Positions 18,025 through 26,236 of a stretch of 64,000 nt of DNA are shown here, piece after piece. Each line of letters begins with the position of its first letter. Positions within the stretch are counted from its first letter, which is position 1. The stretch is from Streptomyces sp. NRRL WC-3742 (GTDB lineage: Bacteria; Actinomycetota; Actinomycetes; Streptomycetales; Streptomycetaceae). The notes under the pieces are model-generated. The model made no database searches. It saw nothing but the letters and a program-made list of their open reading frames with translations, and was not told the DNA's origin. The position numbers and the translations under genes are program-made. The stretch lies in the NCBI RefSeq assembly GCF_000720635.1, contig NZ_JOCF01000002.1, positions 1-64,000 of the forward strand. The letters run 5' to 3'.

Positions 18025-19107
18025 TCAGCCCGCCGCGGCCGTGGAGGCGCGCAGCACCAGCGAGGTGGCCAGCGGCGCGACCGGGGCGACGGGCTCGCCG
18101 CGCAGCAGCCCGGCCAGGGCGGCGGCACCGGCCCGGCCCAGTTCCTCCCCGGGCAGGTCGACGGTGGTCAGCGGCGGGGCGAGCAGGGCGGCGACCGTCA
18201 CGTTGTCCATGCCGACCACCGACAGGTCGTCGGGCACCCTCAACCCCCGTTCCGCCGCGGCCTGGTAGACGCCGGAGGCGACCACGTCGTCGTCGCAGAC
18301 CACCGCGCGCGGGTGGTCGGGGCGTTCCAGCATGACGCCGGCCGCGTGCCGGGCGGCGGCGTGGCCCTCGTTGAGGCGCACCCCGGACTCCACCACGTCC
18401 AGGCCGAGTTCGCGCACGGCCGCCTCGAAGGCGGCCTGCCGGACGCGGAAGGTGTAGGCGGAGTGGACGGAGCGCAGGTGGCCGATGCGGCGGTGGCCGA
18501 GGGCGGCGAGGTGTTCGACGGCGCGGCGCATGCCGCCGCCGACGTCGAGTTCGACGGTGGGGCGGGTGCGGTCGGTGCCGGGGTCGGCGTCGAGGTAGAC
18601 GGCGGGGGTGTCGGCGGGCAGTTCGCCGAGCTGGCTGTCGTCGGGGGAGCAGATCAGCAGGCCGTCGAAGCGGCTGCTGGTGGCGGCCTCGGCGAGGGTG
18701 GCGCCGCCCCAGCCGGAGCTGACGACGACCTCCAGACCGTGCCGGGCGGCCTCCTCGTGGACGCCTTCGAGCACCCGGCCGAAGAAGGGGCCCTGGAGGT
18801 TGGGCACCGCCAGCATGATCATCCCGCTGCGGCCGAGGCGCAGTTGCCGGCCGGCGGCCTGCGGGCGGTAGCCGAGGCTGTGGGCGGCCTGGCGTACCCG
18901 TTCCCGGGTGGCCTCGGAGACCCGGCGGCCGGCCTCGGAGCCGGAGAAGACCAGCGAGACGGTGGCCTGGGAGACGCCGGCGAGCCGGGCGACGTCCCGT
19001 CCGGTGGGCCGGCGCGCGGGGGCCGGCCAGGTCCCGGCCGCGTGCTCGGGAGCCGAGGGGGGCGGGTCTGCGGGGCCGGAGGTGCCGGAGGAGTCGTTGG
19101 CGGGCAA
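18025..19107 (-). CDS. LacI-family transcriptional regulator
   Basis: About 360 residues. The helix-turn-helix is clear: TGRDVARLAGVSQATVSLVFSG followed by VSEATRERVRQAAHSLGYRP, the LacI hinge-helix region. The remainder is a periplasmic-binding-like effector domain (IMLAVPNLQGPFFGRVLEG; DDLSVVGMDNVTVAALLAPPLTTVDLP). These regulators usually respond to sugars. The start is uncertain: the frame opens at a TTG (19107) with a Pro/Ala-rich extension of about 30 residues before the HTH and no obvious ribosome-binding site. It follows the DUF4229 gene by 17 bp on the same strand, so co-transcription is likely. No sugar transporter or hydrolase is next to it. Confidence 0.9.
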   Translation of the reverse strand: MPANDSSGTSGPADPPPSAPEHAAGTWPAPARRPTGRDVARLAGVSQATVSLVFSGSEAGRRVSEATRERVRQAAHSLGYRPQAAGRQLRLGRSGMIMLAVPNLQGPFFGRVLEGVHEEAARHGLEVVVSSGWGGATLAEAATSSRFDGLLICSPDDSQLGELPADTPAVYLDADPGTDRTRPTVELDVGGGMRRAVEHLAALGHRRIGHLRSVHSAYTFRVRQAAFEAAVRELGLDVVESGVRLNEGHAAARHAAGVMLERPDHPRAVVCDDDVVASGVYQAAAERGLRVPDDLSVVGMDNVTVAALLAPPLTTVDLPGEELGRAGAAALAGLLRGEPVAPVAPLATSLVLRASTAAAG

Positions 19108-19124
19108 GGGTGCCGGTGCCGGGG

Positions 19125-19472
19125 TCAGTTCCGGCGGACGGCGGCCGCGCGGGCGGCGTCGTCGGCCGCGTCCTCCTCGGCGTTCTGCGCGGCGATCCGC
19201 TCGGCGGTGCGGCTGCGCAGCCCGGTGACCTTGGTGCTGATCTGCTCGGACATCGCGTCGCGCTGCCTGCTCAGCAGCGCGTAGCTGATCGGCGCGGAGG
19301 CGATGGCGGCCAGCAGGAACAGGAAGATCACGCCCGCCTCACCGCTGACCGGGATGACCCCGAAGTGGCCGAGCAGCAGCGACACCAGCAGGCAGGCGAG
19401 GAAGATGCTGACCCGCAGCGAGGTGTAGCGGAGCGTGGCGTGCGACTTCTCCTGGCCGTTGCTGCTGCTCAC
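19125..19472 (-). CDS. Small two-helix membrane protein, DUF4229 family
   Basis: 115 residues. The conserved core is ATLRYTSLRVSIFLACLL, a second helix FLFLLAAIASAPISYAL, and the signature LLSRQRDAMSEQI, followed by an Ala/Glu/Arg-rich cytoplasmic tail. DUF4229 proteins are common in actinobacteria and have no known function. The GTG at 19472 was chosen because GAAGGA lies 10 nt upstream; a GTG nine bases earlier has its Shine-Dalgarno too close. Upstream (19510-19544) three TCCCAGTG copies recur at 13-bp intervals. Confidence 0.82.
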   Translation of the reverse strand: MSSSNGQEKSHATLRYTSLRVSIFLACLLVSLLLGHFGVIPVSGEAGVIFLFLLAAIASAPISYALLSRQRDAMSEQISTKVTGLRSRTAERIAAQNAEEDAADDAARAAAVRRN

Positions 19473-19592
19473 GTCGGACACATCCTTCAAGCCGGTCGGG
19501 GGGCGAGGTCTCCCAGTGGTGTCTCCCAGTGGGTATCCCAGTGAAGCATGCCTGACGCCCGGCACCGAGGACGGGTCACCCGCCCGTGCCCG

Positions 19593-20120
19593 TCAGCGCA
19601 GGTCGAGCCACATGGTGATGTCGTCGCGGTCGTCGCCGGGGCCGACGCGGATCGCGGCGGGCACCCGGCCGACCTCGCGGTAGCCGCAGCGGGCGTAGAA
19701 GCGCTCCAGCCCCTGGCCGCCGCGGGCGCTGAGCCGCAGCGAGTCCAGGCCCCAGGCGCGGGCGACGCGCTCGGCCTCGGCGAGGAGCGCGGCGCCGTAG
19801 CCGTGGCCCTGGAAGTCGGGGTGGACCATGACGCGCTTGAGCATCCGCCAGTGCTCCATGAGGTCGAAGCGCATCGACTCGAAGAACAGCACCCCGACCA
19901 GCCGCCCGGTCGCCTCGTCGTGGGCGACCAGCAGCCGGTCGGGGCCCTCGGGGGCGATCCCGGCGAACTGGTGCTCGGCGGTCTCCCACACCTCGTCCTC
20001 GGTGACCGGGGCCACGAAGCCGACCGCTCCCCCGGCGTTGGTGACGTCGGTCCACAGCCCGACCACGGCGGTGCGCAGGTCGGAGTCGGGCTTGGGGTCC
20101 AGGGTGAAGGTGAGCGCCAT
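19593..20120 (-). CDS. GNAT-family N-acetyltransferase
   Basis: 175 residues, single GNAT domain. The acetyl-CoA binding motif A reads KRVMVHPDFQGHGYGAALL, followed by RLSARGGQGLERFYARCGY in motif B. The segment RLVGVLFFESM is the central beta strand. The acceptor substrate is unknown. It follows the MFS gene by 56 bp on the same strand and may be co-transcribed with it. Confidence 0.87.
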   Translation of the reverse strand: MALTFTLDPKPDSDLRTAVVGLWTDVTNAGGAVGFVAPVTEDEVWETAEHQFAGIAPEGPDRLLVAHDEATGRLVGVLFFESMRFDLMEHWRMLKRVMVHPDFQGHGYGAALLAEAERVARAWGLDSLRLSARGGQGLERFYARCGYREVGRVPAAIRVGPGDDRDDITMWLDLR

Positions 20121-20176
20121 GACGCGGAGCCTACGGCGTGCCCTGGACGTCCGATCCGACGGCTCCCCCACGGGGT

Positions 20177-21502
20177 CTAGACCATCGCCGCCGGAGCCGC
20201 CGGAGCCGCCGTACGACCGCCGCGCAGCGCCAGGCAGAGGCCGACCGCGACCGCGCACAGCGCGCCGGCGCCGTACCAGGTGAGGTCGTAGTCGCCGAGC
20301 GCGTCCCGGGCCGCGCCCGCCAGGCCCGCGACGACGGCGGCGCCGATCTGATGGGCGGCCAGCACCCAGCCGAAGACGATCGGCGCGTCCTCGCCGAAGT
20401 TGCGCCGGCACAGGGCGACGGTCGGCGGCACGGTGGCCACCCAGTCCAGGCCGTAGAAGACGACGAAGGCGAGGATCGGCGGCTCCAGCGAGCCGGCGAA
20501 CAGCTGCGGCAGCAGGACCAGCGACAGGCCGCGCAGCCCGTAGTAGACGGTGAGCAGCAACCGGGAGTCGACGCGGTCGGTGAGCCAGCCGCTGAACACC
20601 GTGCCCGCCACGTCGAACAGGCCGATCAGGGCGAGCAGGCTCGCGGCGGCGGTGACGGGCATGCCGTGGTCGTGGGCGGCGGGGATGAAGTGGGTGCCGA
20701 CCAGCCCGACGGTGGTGGCGCCGCAGATGGCGAAGGAGCCTGCCAGCAGCCAGAACGCCCGGGTGCGGGCCGCCTCGCGCAGCACCCGCAGGGAGCGGGC
20801 GAGCGCCCCGCCTCCCTGGACGGGTGCGGGCGGGGCCTCGGTGGCGCCGTACGGGAGCAGGCCGAGGTCGGCGGGTCGCTCGCGCATCAGCAGCAGGACG
20901 GGCACGGCGACGGCGCTGGCGGCGAGCGAGACCACGACGACGGCCGAGCGCCAGCCGTGCTCCTCGACCAGCCAGGCGCCGACCGGCAGGAAGACCAGGT
21001 TGCCCGCCGCGCCGGCGGCGGTGAGCACGCCGGTGACGAGTCCCTGGCGGGCCTGGAACCAGCGGCCGGAGATGGTGGTGGCGAAGGCGCCGGCCATGGA
21101 GCCGCTGCCGAGGCCGACCAGCACGCCCCAGCAGAGCATCAGCTGCCAGGGCTGGCGCATCAGCATGGTGAGGCCCGCGCCCGTGGAGATGGTGAGCAGG
21201 GCGCAGACGACGACCAGCCGGACGCCGAAGCGGTCCATGAGGGCGGCGGCGAAGGGGGCGGTGAGGCCGTAGAGGGTGAGGTTGACGGAGGTGGCGGCGG
21301 CGATCGTCCCGGTCGACCAGCCGAACTCGTTGTGCAGGGCGTCCATCATCAGGCTGGGCGTGGAGCGGAAGCCGGCCGAGCCGAGCAGCACGAGCAGGGC
21401 GACGCCGGCCACGATCCAGGCGTAGTGCACCCGGGGGCGGGAGGGTCGGCGGTCGGCGGGCGCGGGGGCCGAGGTGGGGGCGAGGGCGCTGCGTTCGGTC
21501 AC
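20177..21502 (-). CDS. MFS transporter (oxalate/formate antiporter-like)
   Basis: 441 residues, twelve predicted helices. The start region HYAWIVAGVALLVLLGSAGF and the loop motif AALMDRFGVRLV are typical of MFS members of the monocarboxylate/oxalate-formate type; GRWFQARQGLVTGVLTAAGAAG is characteristic of that branch. Substrate unknown. The GTG at 21502 is preferred, with GGGAG 10 nt upstream; the open frame upstream is repeat-derived and not conserved-looking. It diverges from the GlxA-type regulator gene, which could control it. Confidence 0.86.
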   Translation of the reverse strand: MTERSALAPTSAPAPADRRPSRPRVHYAWIVAGVALLVLLGSAGFRSTPSLMMDALHNEFGWSTGTIAAATSVNLTLYGLTAPFAAALMDRFGVRLVVVCALLTISTGAGLTMLMRQPWQLMLCWGVLVGLGSGSMAGAFATTISGRWFQARQGLVTGVLTAAGAAGNLVFLPVGAWLVEEHGWRSAVVVVSLAASAVAVPVLLLMRERPADLGLLPYGATEAPPAPVQGGGALARSLRVLREAARTRAFWLLAGSFAICGATTVGLVGTHFIPAAHDHGMPVTAAASLLALIGLFDVAGTVFSGWLTDRVDSRLLLTVYYGLRGLSLVLLPQLFAGSLEPPILAFVVFYGLDWVATVPPTVALCRRNFGEDAPIVFGWVLAAHQIGAAVVAGLAGAARDALGDYDLTWYGAGALCAVAVGLCLALRGGRTAAPAAPAAMV

Positions 21503-21596
21503 GCCGTCGAGTCTCCCGAGGCTCCGCGGCGGCGACGAGTGGCCTGAACGACAGCTTTCGCAAGAATCGGGCCACCGCCGGGCGTACGCTGGCCCG

Positions 21597-21666
21597 GACC
21601 CCCAAGGATCCGGGCCCCAAGGACCCGGGCCCCACGGAGCCGAATCCCCGAGGACCCGGACCCCCC
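21597..21666. repeat. Degenerate GGACCCCCAAGG-type repeats in a divergent promoter region
   Basis: Four or five imperfect copies of a unit near CCAAGGACCCGGGCCC with a period of about 16-18 bp lie immediately before the regulator start codon. They contain nested CCCGGG-type palindromes. Slippage tract; possible operator content is not resolvable by eye. Confidence 0.5.
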
Positions 21667-21684
21667 CCAACGAGGAGCGACGGC

Positions 21685-22656
21685 ATGACGCACCTGGTCG
21701 CGGTGCTCGCCCTGGACGGCGTGATCGCGTTCGAACTCGGCATCCCCGCACGGATCTTCGGCTCCGCCCGGGACGCGGACGGCCGCCGGCCGTACCGGGT
21801 CGCCACCTGCACCCTGGACGGCGAACCGGTCGCCACCAGCGCGGACTTCCGCATCGCCGTCGACCACGGGCCCGAACTGCTGGAGCGGGCCGACACGGTG
21901 GTGATCCCCGCCTCCTCCGACTCCAGTCCGGAGACCGTGGACGCCGCCTTCACCCCCGAACTGGCCGCCGCCCTGGCCCGCATCCGGCCCGGCACCCGGC
22001 TGATGTCGATCTGCACCGGCTCCTTCCTGCTGGCCGCCGCCGGACTGCTGGACGGCCGACCGGCCACCACGCACTGGCGCTACACCCAGCTGTTCGCCGA
22101 GCGCTTCCCCGCGGTGCGACTCGACCCGGACGTGCTCTACACCGACGACGGGGACGTGCTCACCTCCGGCGGGGTCGCCGCCGGGGTGGACCTGTGCCTG
22201 CACGTGGTGCGCCGCGACCACGGCAGCGCGGTGGCCAACGCGGTGGCCCGCAACTGCCTGGTGCCGCCGTGGCGCGAGGGCGGCCAGAAGCAGTACGTCG
22301 AGGCGCCGAGCCCGCCGGAGGCGTCCGGGCAGGGCACGGCGGCGGTGCGCGCCTGGGCGCTGGAGCACCTGGACGAGCCGCTGGCGCTGCGGCAGTTGGC
22401 GGAGCTGGCGGGCATGAGCGTGCGCACCTTCACCCGGCGCTTCCGGGAGGAGACCGGCGCCAGCCCCGGCCAGTGGATCACCGTGCAGCGCACCGAGCGG
22501 GCACGGCAGTTGCTGGAGCGCACCGATCTGAGCATCGACCAGGTGGCCCGCGAGTCCGGTTTCGGCACCGCCGCCTCGCTGCGGCTGCAGCTGCGCGGGC
22601 GCCTCGACGTGGCGCCGAGCGCCTACCGGCGCACCTTCAGGGCCGTGGCGGGCTGA
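21685..22656 (+). CDS. GlxA-family transcriptional regulator (DJ-1/PfpI domain plus AraC HTH)
   Basis: 323 residues. The N-terminal DJ-1/PfpI-like domain (about 1-185) retains the nucleophile-elbow cysteine in LMSICTGSFLLAAAGLLDG and has the DVLTSGGVAAGVDLCLH strand. The C-terminal AraC domain holds two helix-turn-helix motifs: LRQLAELAGMSVRTFTRRF and IDQVARESGFGTAASLR. The family regulates catabolic or stress genes, with the DJ-1 domain as presumed sensor. GAGGAG precedes the ATG by 8 nt. It is divergent from the MFS gene. Confidence 0.92.
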   Translation: MTHLVAVLALDGVIAFELGIPARIFGSARDADGRRPYRVATCTLDGEPVATSADFRIAVDHGPELLERADTVVIPASSDSSPETVDAAFTPELAAALARIRPGTRLMSICTGSFLLAAAGLLDGRPATTHWRYTQLFAERFPAVRLDPDVLYTDDGDVLTSGGVAAGVDLCLHVVRRDHGSAVANAVARNCLVPPWREGGQKQYVEAPSPPEASGQGTAAVRAWALEHLDEPLALRQLAELAGMSVRTFTRRFREETGASPGQWITVQRTERARQLLERTDLSIDQVARESGFGTAASLRLQLRGRLDVAPSAYRRTFRAVAG

Positions 22657-23172
22657 GGGCCGACCCCCGAGCGGGTGCCGCCCGTGCGAGCACTGCCCGT
22701 ACGAACGCTGCCCGTACGAGCACTGCCCATACGAACGCTGCCCGTGTGAACGCCGGGAGAGGACTGGACGGTTGGCCGGAACCCGCCCCCTCGCCGCCAC
22801 CGCCCGGTGCGGCGAACCGGACGGCGGCCGTCCACGGCGCTCCGCACGCGCCGCGGTCGGTCGCCGCCCGATCGCGGCACACGGGCCCTGATCCCGTGCC
22901 GGGTGCTCCGCACTCGCCGAGGAGCGGCCCGCCGCCGGCGTTCCACGGTCCCCCCTGCTGACGCGTTCCCCCTGGACAGCAGCACCGTGGCGGCGGCCGG
23001 ACGGCCCCTCGGCGTCCCCTCGCAACGGAGAGCCGCACCCAAGCGTGATCAGTCGGATACGTCACGTCAATGGGTAGTCGGAAATTCGGAATGGTTGCGT
23101 CACCTTTCGGCCGGTGATCGGCCGCCGACCCGCCGGCCCGCCGACCCCGCCCACGGGCCGCCGCGGTAGCCG
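22657..23172. other. 516-bp gap with a five-unit 15-bp tandem repeat
   Basis: No gene is supported. At 22681-22755 five 15-bp units alternate between CCCGTACGAGCACTG and CCCGTACGAACGCTG. A period of 15 keeps reading frames open on both strands, giving false-looking ORFs of repeated pentapeptides. The rest is GC-rich, with a slightly AT-richer patch at about 23060-23100. Confidence 0.7.
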
Positions 23173-23646
23173 CTATTGCGCCAAAGCCGCCCAGTCGACA
23201 CCCGCCAGCGGATCGGCGGGCCGGGCGTCCGCGCCGATCTCGCACCAGACCCGCTTGCCGCTGCCGTCCGGGTACCAGCCCCAGCGCTCGCAGAGCAGCT
23301 CGACCAGTTCCAGGCCCCGCCCGTTGGTGGCGTCCTGGTCCGCGCCCGCATGCCGGGGGGCCGGGGCGATCTGGCTGGCGTCGGCGACCTCCACCCGCAG
23401 CGGGACCGTCGCCCGCTCCTGTTCCGGGGAGTCCGGCACCGGCAGACAGAGCCGCAGCACGGCCGGACAGCCGGTGTGCACCACGGCGTTGGTGACGAGC
23501 TCGGAGACCACCAGCACCACCGTCTCGGCCATCGGCGCGTCCGGGTCCACCCCGTGGTTCAGCAGCCGCGAGCGCACCCACCGGCGGGCGCGGCCCACCT
23601 CGGCCGGGTCCGCCTGCACCGCCAGCTGCACCTGAAGAACCTGCAC
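23173..23646 (-). CDS. RsbW/SpoIIAB-like ATP-binding protein
   Basis: 157 residues, a HATPase_c_2 domain. The N-box is VLVVSELVTNAVVHTG, the G1 area is RVEVADASQIAPAP, and the G2-type box is TNGRGLELVELLCERWGW. Streptomycetes carry many of these small anti-sigma-like kinases; they usually bind anti-anti-sigma proteins or sigma factors. The GTG at 23646 (product beginning VQVLQVQLAVQ) matches the usual start of this subgroup; the open frame upstream has no resemblance. It is divergent, across 658 bp, from an ECF sigma factor gene. Confidence 0.87.
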   Translation of the reverse strand: MQVLQVQLAVQADPAEVGRARRWVRSRLLNHGVDPDAPMAETVVLVVSELVTNAVVHTGCPAVLRLCLPVPDSPEQERATVPLRVEVADASQIAPAPRHAGADQDATNGRGLELVELLCERWGWYPDGSGKRVWCEIGADARPADPLAGVDWAALAQ

Positions 23647-24304
23647 CGCTCCACCACCCGCACTCGCAGTTCGGCCATCGTCCCGATCGGGCCGGACGGG
23701 AGGACCGGCGGGCCCTCGCACCTCGCCCGCGGCCACCCGGCCCGTCGTCTCCGTGCACCCTCGTGAACCCCGGGTACGCGCCCGCCCGCTCCGCCCACGC
23801 GGACCCGGCCGTGCTGTCCCGACCACGCCGTCCCGACCGTCCGTCACGCACCGGCCGCGGCTCGAATACGCCCCAGGATGAGTGGGCGGGCGGCCCGCAG
23901 CAAGCGCTTCGGGCATATTCCAGCGATCGGGGGACACGGGGTGCATACTGTCCCGCTCACTCTCGCGAACCTCGCACCGGCACACGTCCGGCCCGGGCCG
24001 ACCGGCCGGATTCCCGCATGCCGGGAACCTACCGCCGCACACCCCTCACACCGTCTCCGCCACTCGCGAACCACCCGTGCGACATATGTCCAGCACCTCT
24101 CGAACAGGGGCATCGACGGACCGTCCCACCAGCGGATCGTCCCATCGTCCGAAGAACCCTCCCCGCCCGCGCCCGAACACCGCGACCGCGCCCGCGGATC
24201 CGCGAGAGCGGGTTCCGTTCTTGACCGATTCACGCCCGTCGCGCCCCGGCCCCGGGATACCGTGGGAGTCGCCAGAGAACCCGGGCAGGAGAGGGTGGTT
24301 CCCG
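23647..24304. other. Long divergent intergenic region
   Basis: No gene is supported in this 658-bp stretch between the ATP-binding protein and sigma factor genes; open frames in it are antisense or Pro/Arg-rich. A TTGACC at 24221-24226 could be a -35 element for the sigma gene, but a matching -10 is not evident. A less GC-rich patch occurs near 23910-23970. Confidence 0.45.
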
Positions 24305-24988
24305 ATGGCCGCCCCGGACGAGAACCCGCGCTGGGACGAACAGTTGCAGCGCCGGCTCGCACGGGGCGAGGAGACCGCGCTCGGCGAACTCTACGACCGG
24401 CTCTCGCCGATGGTGCACGGCCTGGCCGGGCGCGTCCTCGGCGACCAGGCCGCCGCCGCCCAGCTCACCCGCGAGATCTTCGCCCACGTCTGGGAGCACC
24501 CCGAGGAGTTCGACCCCGCCCAGGGCTCGCTGCGCTCCTGGCTCGGCGCCCTCACCCACCGCCGCGCCGTCGACCGCCTGCGGGCCGCCCGCGCCGCCGA
24601 GTTCGTCCCCGCCGGAGCCGCCCCGACGGGAGCGGCGGAGAGCGCCGCCGAGGAGGAGATCCGCACGGTCGCCACCGCCGCGCGCATGCAGTACGTGGTC
24701 GACTCCCTGCCCGGGCCGCTGCGTGAGACCATCGCCGTGACGTACTACGACGGCCGCACCTACCAGGAGACGGCCCGGCTGCTCGGCATCAGCGAGCAGG
24801 CCGCCAAGCAGCGGATGCGGCTCGGCCTGGACCTGCTGGCCACCGAACTGGCCGCCGAACTGGCCGAGGAGCGCGCCCGCCACGGCGACGACCCGGGCGG
24901 CACGGGCGGCACGGCGCACGGCGAGCCGGGGGACGCGCACGGGGACGGGACGGCGAACGACGGCACGACGGGGGACGGGGGCACGTGA
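24305..24988 (+). CDS. ECF-type RNA polymerase sigma factor
   Basis: 227 residues. Region 2 includes ELYDRLSPMVHGLAGRVLGD and AQGSLRSWLGALTHRRAVDRLR; region 4 is LPGPLRETIAVTYYDGRTYQETARLLG with the HTH ISEQAAKQRMRLGL. The acidic/Gly/Thr-rich tail of about 35 residues is low complexity. The ATG at 24305 is preceded by GAGAGGG. The stop overlaps the anti-sigma start by 4 bp (GTGA), so the two proteins are made together, the normal arrangement for an ECF sigma and its cognate anti-sigma factor. Confidence 0.93.
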   Translation: MAAPDENPRWDEQLQRRLARGEETALGELYDRLSPMVHGLAGRVLGDQAAAAQLTREIFAHVWEHPEEFDPAQGSLRSWLGALTHRRAVDRLRAARAAEFVPAGAAPTGAAESAAEEEIRTVATAARMQYVVDSLPGPLRETIAVTYYDGRTYQETARLLGISEQAAKQRMRLGLDLLATELAAELAEERARHGDDPGGTGGTAHGEPGDAHGDGTANDGTTGDGGT

Positions 24989-26184
24989 CGAGTACCGAGG
25001 AGCAGCACGACGCCCTGCGCTCGCTGCTCGGCGCCTTCGCCCTCGGCGCCTGCCCGCCGCACGAGGCGGCCGAGTTGGAGCGGCACCTGCGCGCCTGCCC
25101 GGAGTGCGCCGCCGAGGCTGCCCGGCTGCGCGAGGCCGCCGGCTGGCTCTCCCTGGAGGAGCCGCTGGACCAGCCCGGCTCGCTGCGCCAGCAGGTCCTC
25201 GACTGGTGCCTGGCCCGCCGCCCGGCCCAACTGCCCGTCCCCGCCTGGGGCGTTCCGTACACGGCGGAGACCGCCAAGCTGGACGCGCTGCTGCGCGACC
25301 TCGGCCCGCAGGAGTGGCAGGAGGTCGCCGAACTGCCCTGGCACGGCGGCACCGAGCAGCTGCGCCCGGCCGAGGTGCTGTGCCACCTGAGCGCGGTGGA
25401 CGGCTACCTGGCACTGGCCCTGGGCCTGCCCGATCCGGTGCCCGCCGCACCGGGCGCGGGCACCGTGCCCGTCCCGCTCCCCCGGGTGCCGCCGCAGGAC
25501 GCGCCCGCTCCCGTCCCGTACGCGGCGCCGCGGGTGCCGCCACAGGGCGGGCCGTACGCGGGGGTGTCCGGGCGCACGGCCCGGCTGATCGCCGACCAGG
25601 CCGGGCAGCCGCCGCAGTCGGTGCGCGCCCGGTGGCGCCGGCTCACCCACGACCTGGTGCGCAGCGCCGCGCTCGCCCCGCAGGGCAACACCCCGGTCGA
25701 CTTCGGCTTCGCGGTGATGCCGCTGCGCGACGCCTTCGTGGACCGCGCCTTCGAGTGCTACGTGCACGGTGAGGACGTGGCCCGCGCGGTCGCCTACCCG
25801 TACGCGCCGCCGGCGCCGCAGCACCTGCGGCAGATGGTGGACCTGACGGTGCGGCTGCTGCCCTCGGCGCTGGCCGGGCTGCGGGCCGCCCGCCCCGAGC
25901 ACGCCGGGGCCCCGGCCGCACGGGACGCGCGGGCGCGGGGCGGGCGCCGGCTGCGGCTGGTGGTGGACGGCCCGGCGGGCGGCGAGTGGCTGGTGCCGCT
26001 GGACGGCCCGCAGGCGGGGCCGCCGGCCGGGGAGCCGGTGGCGACGATGCTGATGGACGCCCTGGAGCTGTGCCAGCTGGCCGCCGCCCACCGCGACCCG
26101 GACCGGCTGCCGGTCGGCTCGCACGGGGACCGGGCCGCGGTCCGCGAGGTGCTGCACGCGCTGCCGCTGCTGTCGCGGCCGTAG
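24985..26184 (+). CDS. Zinc-binding anti-sigma factor fused to a maleylpyruvate-isomerase-like (DinB fold) domain
   Basis: 399 residues. The N-terminal zf-HC2 anti-sigma domain has the motif HLRACPEC (H-x3-C-x2-C) at about residues 33-40. No transmembrane helix is evident. The middle and C-terminal part resembles mycothiol-dependent maleylpyruvate isomerase proteins (RPAEVLCHLSAVDGYLALAL; DAFVDRAFECYVHGEDVARA), split by a Pro/Ala-rich insert. It probably holds the adjacent ECF sigma factor inactive until a thiol or metal signal releases it. Translation starts at a GTG overlapping the sigma stop. Confidence 0.88.
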   Translation: MTSTEEQHDALRSLLGAFALGACPPHEAAELERHLRACPECAAEAARLREAAGWLSLEEPLDQPGSLRQQVLDWCLARRPAQLPVPAWGVPYTAETAKLDALLRDLGPQEWQEVAELPWHGGTEQLRPAEVLCHLSAVDGYLALALGLPDPVPAAPGAGTVPVPLPRVPPQDAPAPVPYAAPRVPPQGGPYAGVSGRTARLIADQAGQPPQSVRARWRRLTHDLVRSAALAPQGNTPVDFGFAVMPLRDAFVDRAFECYVHGEDVARAVAYPYAPPAPQHLRQMVDLTVRLLPSALAGLRAARPEHAGAPAARDARARGGRRLRLVVDGPAGGEWLVPLDGPQAGPPAGEPVATMLMDALELCQLAAAHRDPDRLPVGSHGDRAAVREVLHALPLLSRP

Positions 26185-26236
26185 AGGAACCGGCCGTAGA
26201 GGAACCGGCCGTGGAGGAACCGGCCGCGGAGGCTCA
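26181..26236. repeat. 15-bp tandem repeat running across the anti-sigma stop codon
   Basis: GTAGAGGAACCGGCC occurs at 26181-26195 and 26196-26210, then with one change at 26211-26225 and partially after that. The TAG inside the first unit is the stop codon of the anti-sigma gene, and the last partial unit contains the purU stop on the other strand. Confidence 0.85.

Noticed and set aside
22681..22755. 15-bp repeats considered as coding for a repeat protein
   Set aside because: Open on both strands only because the period is a multiple of three; no start with ribosome-binding site and no flanking domain.
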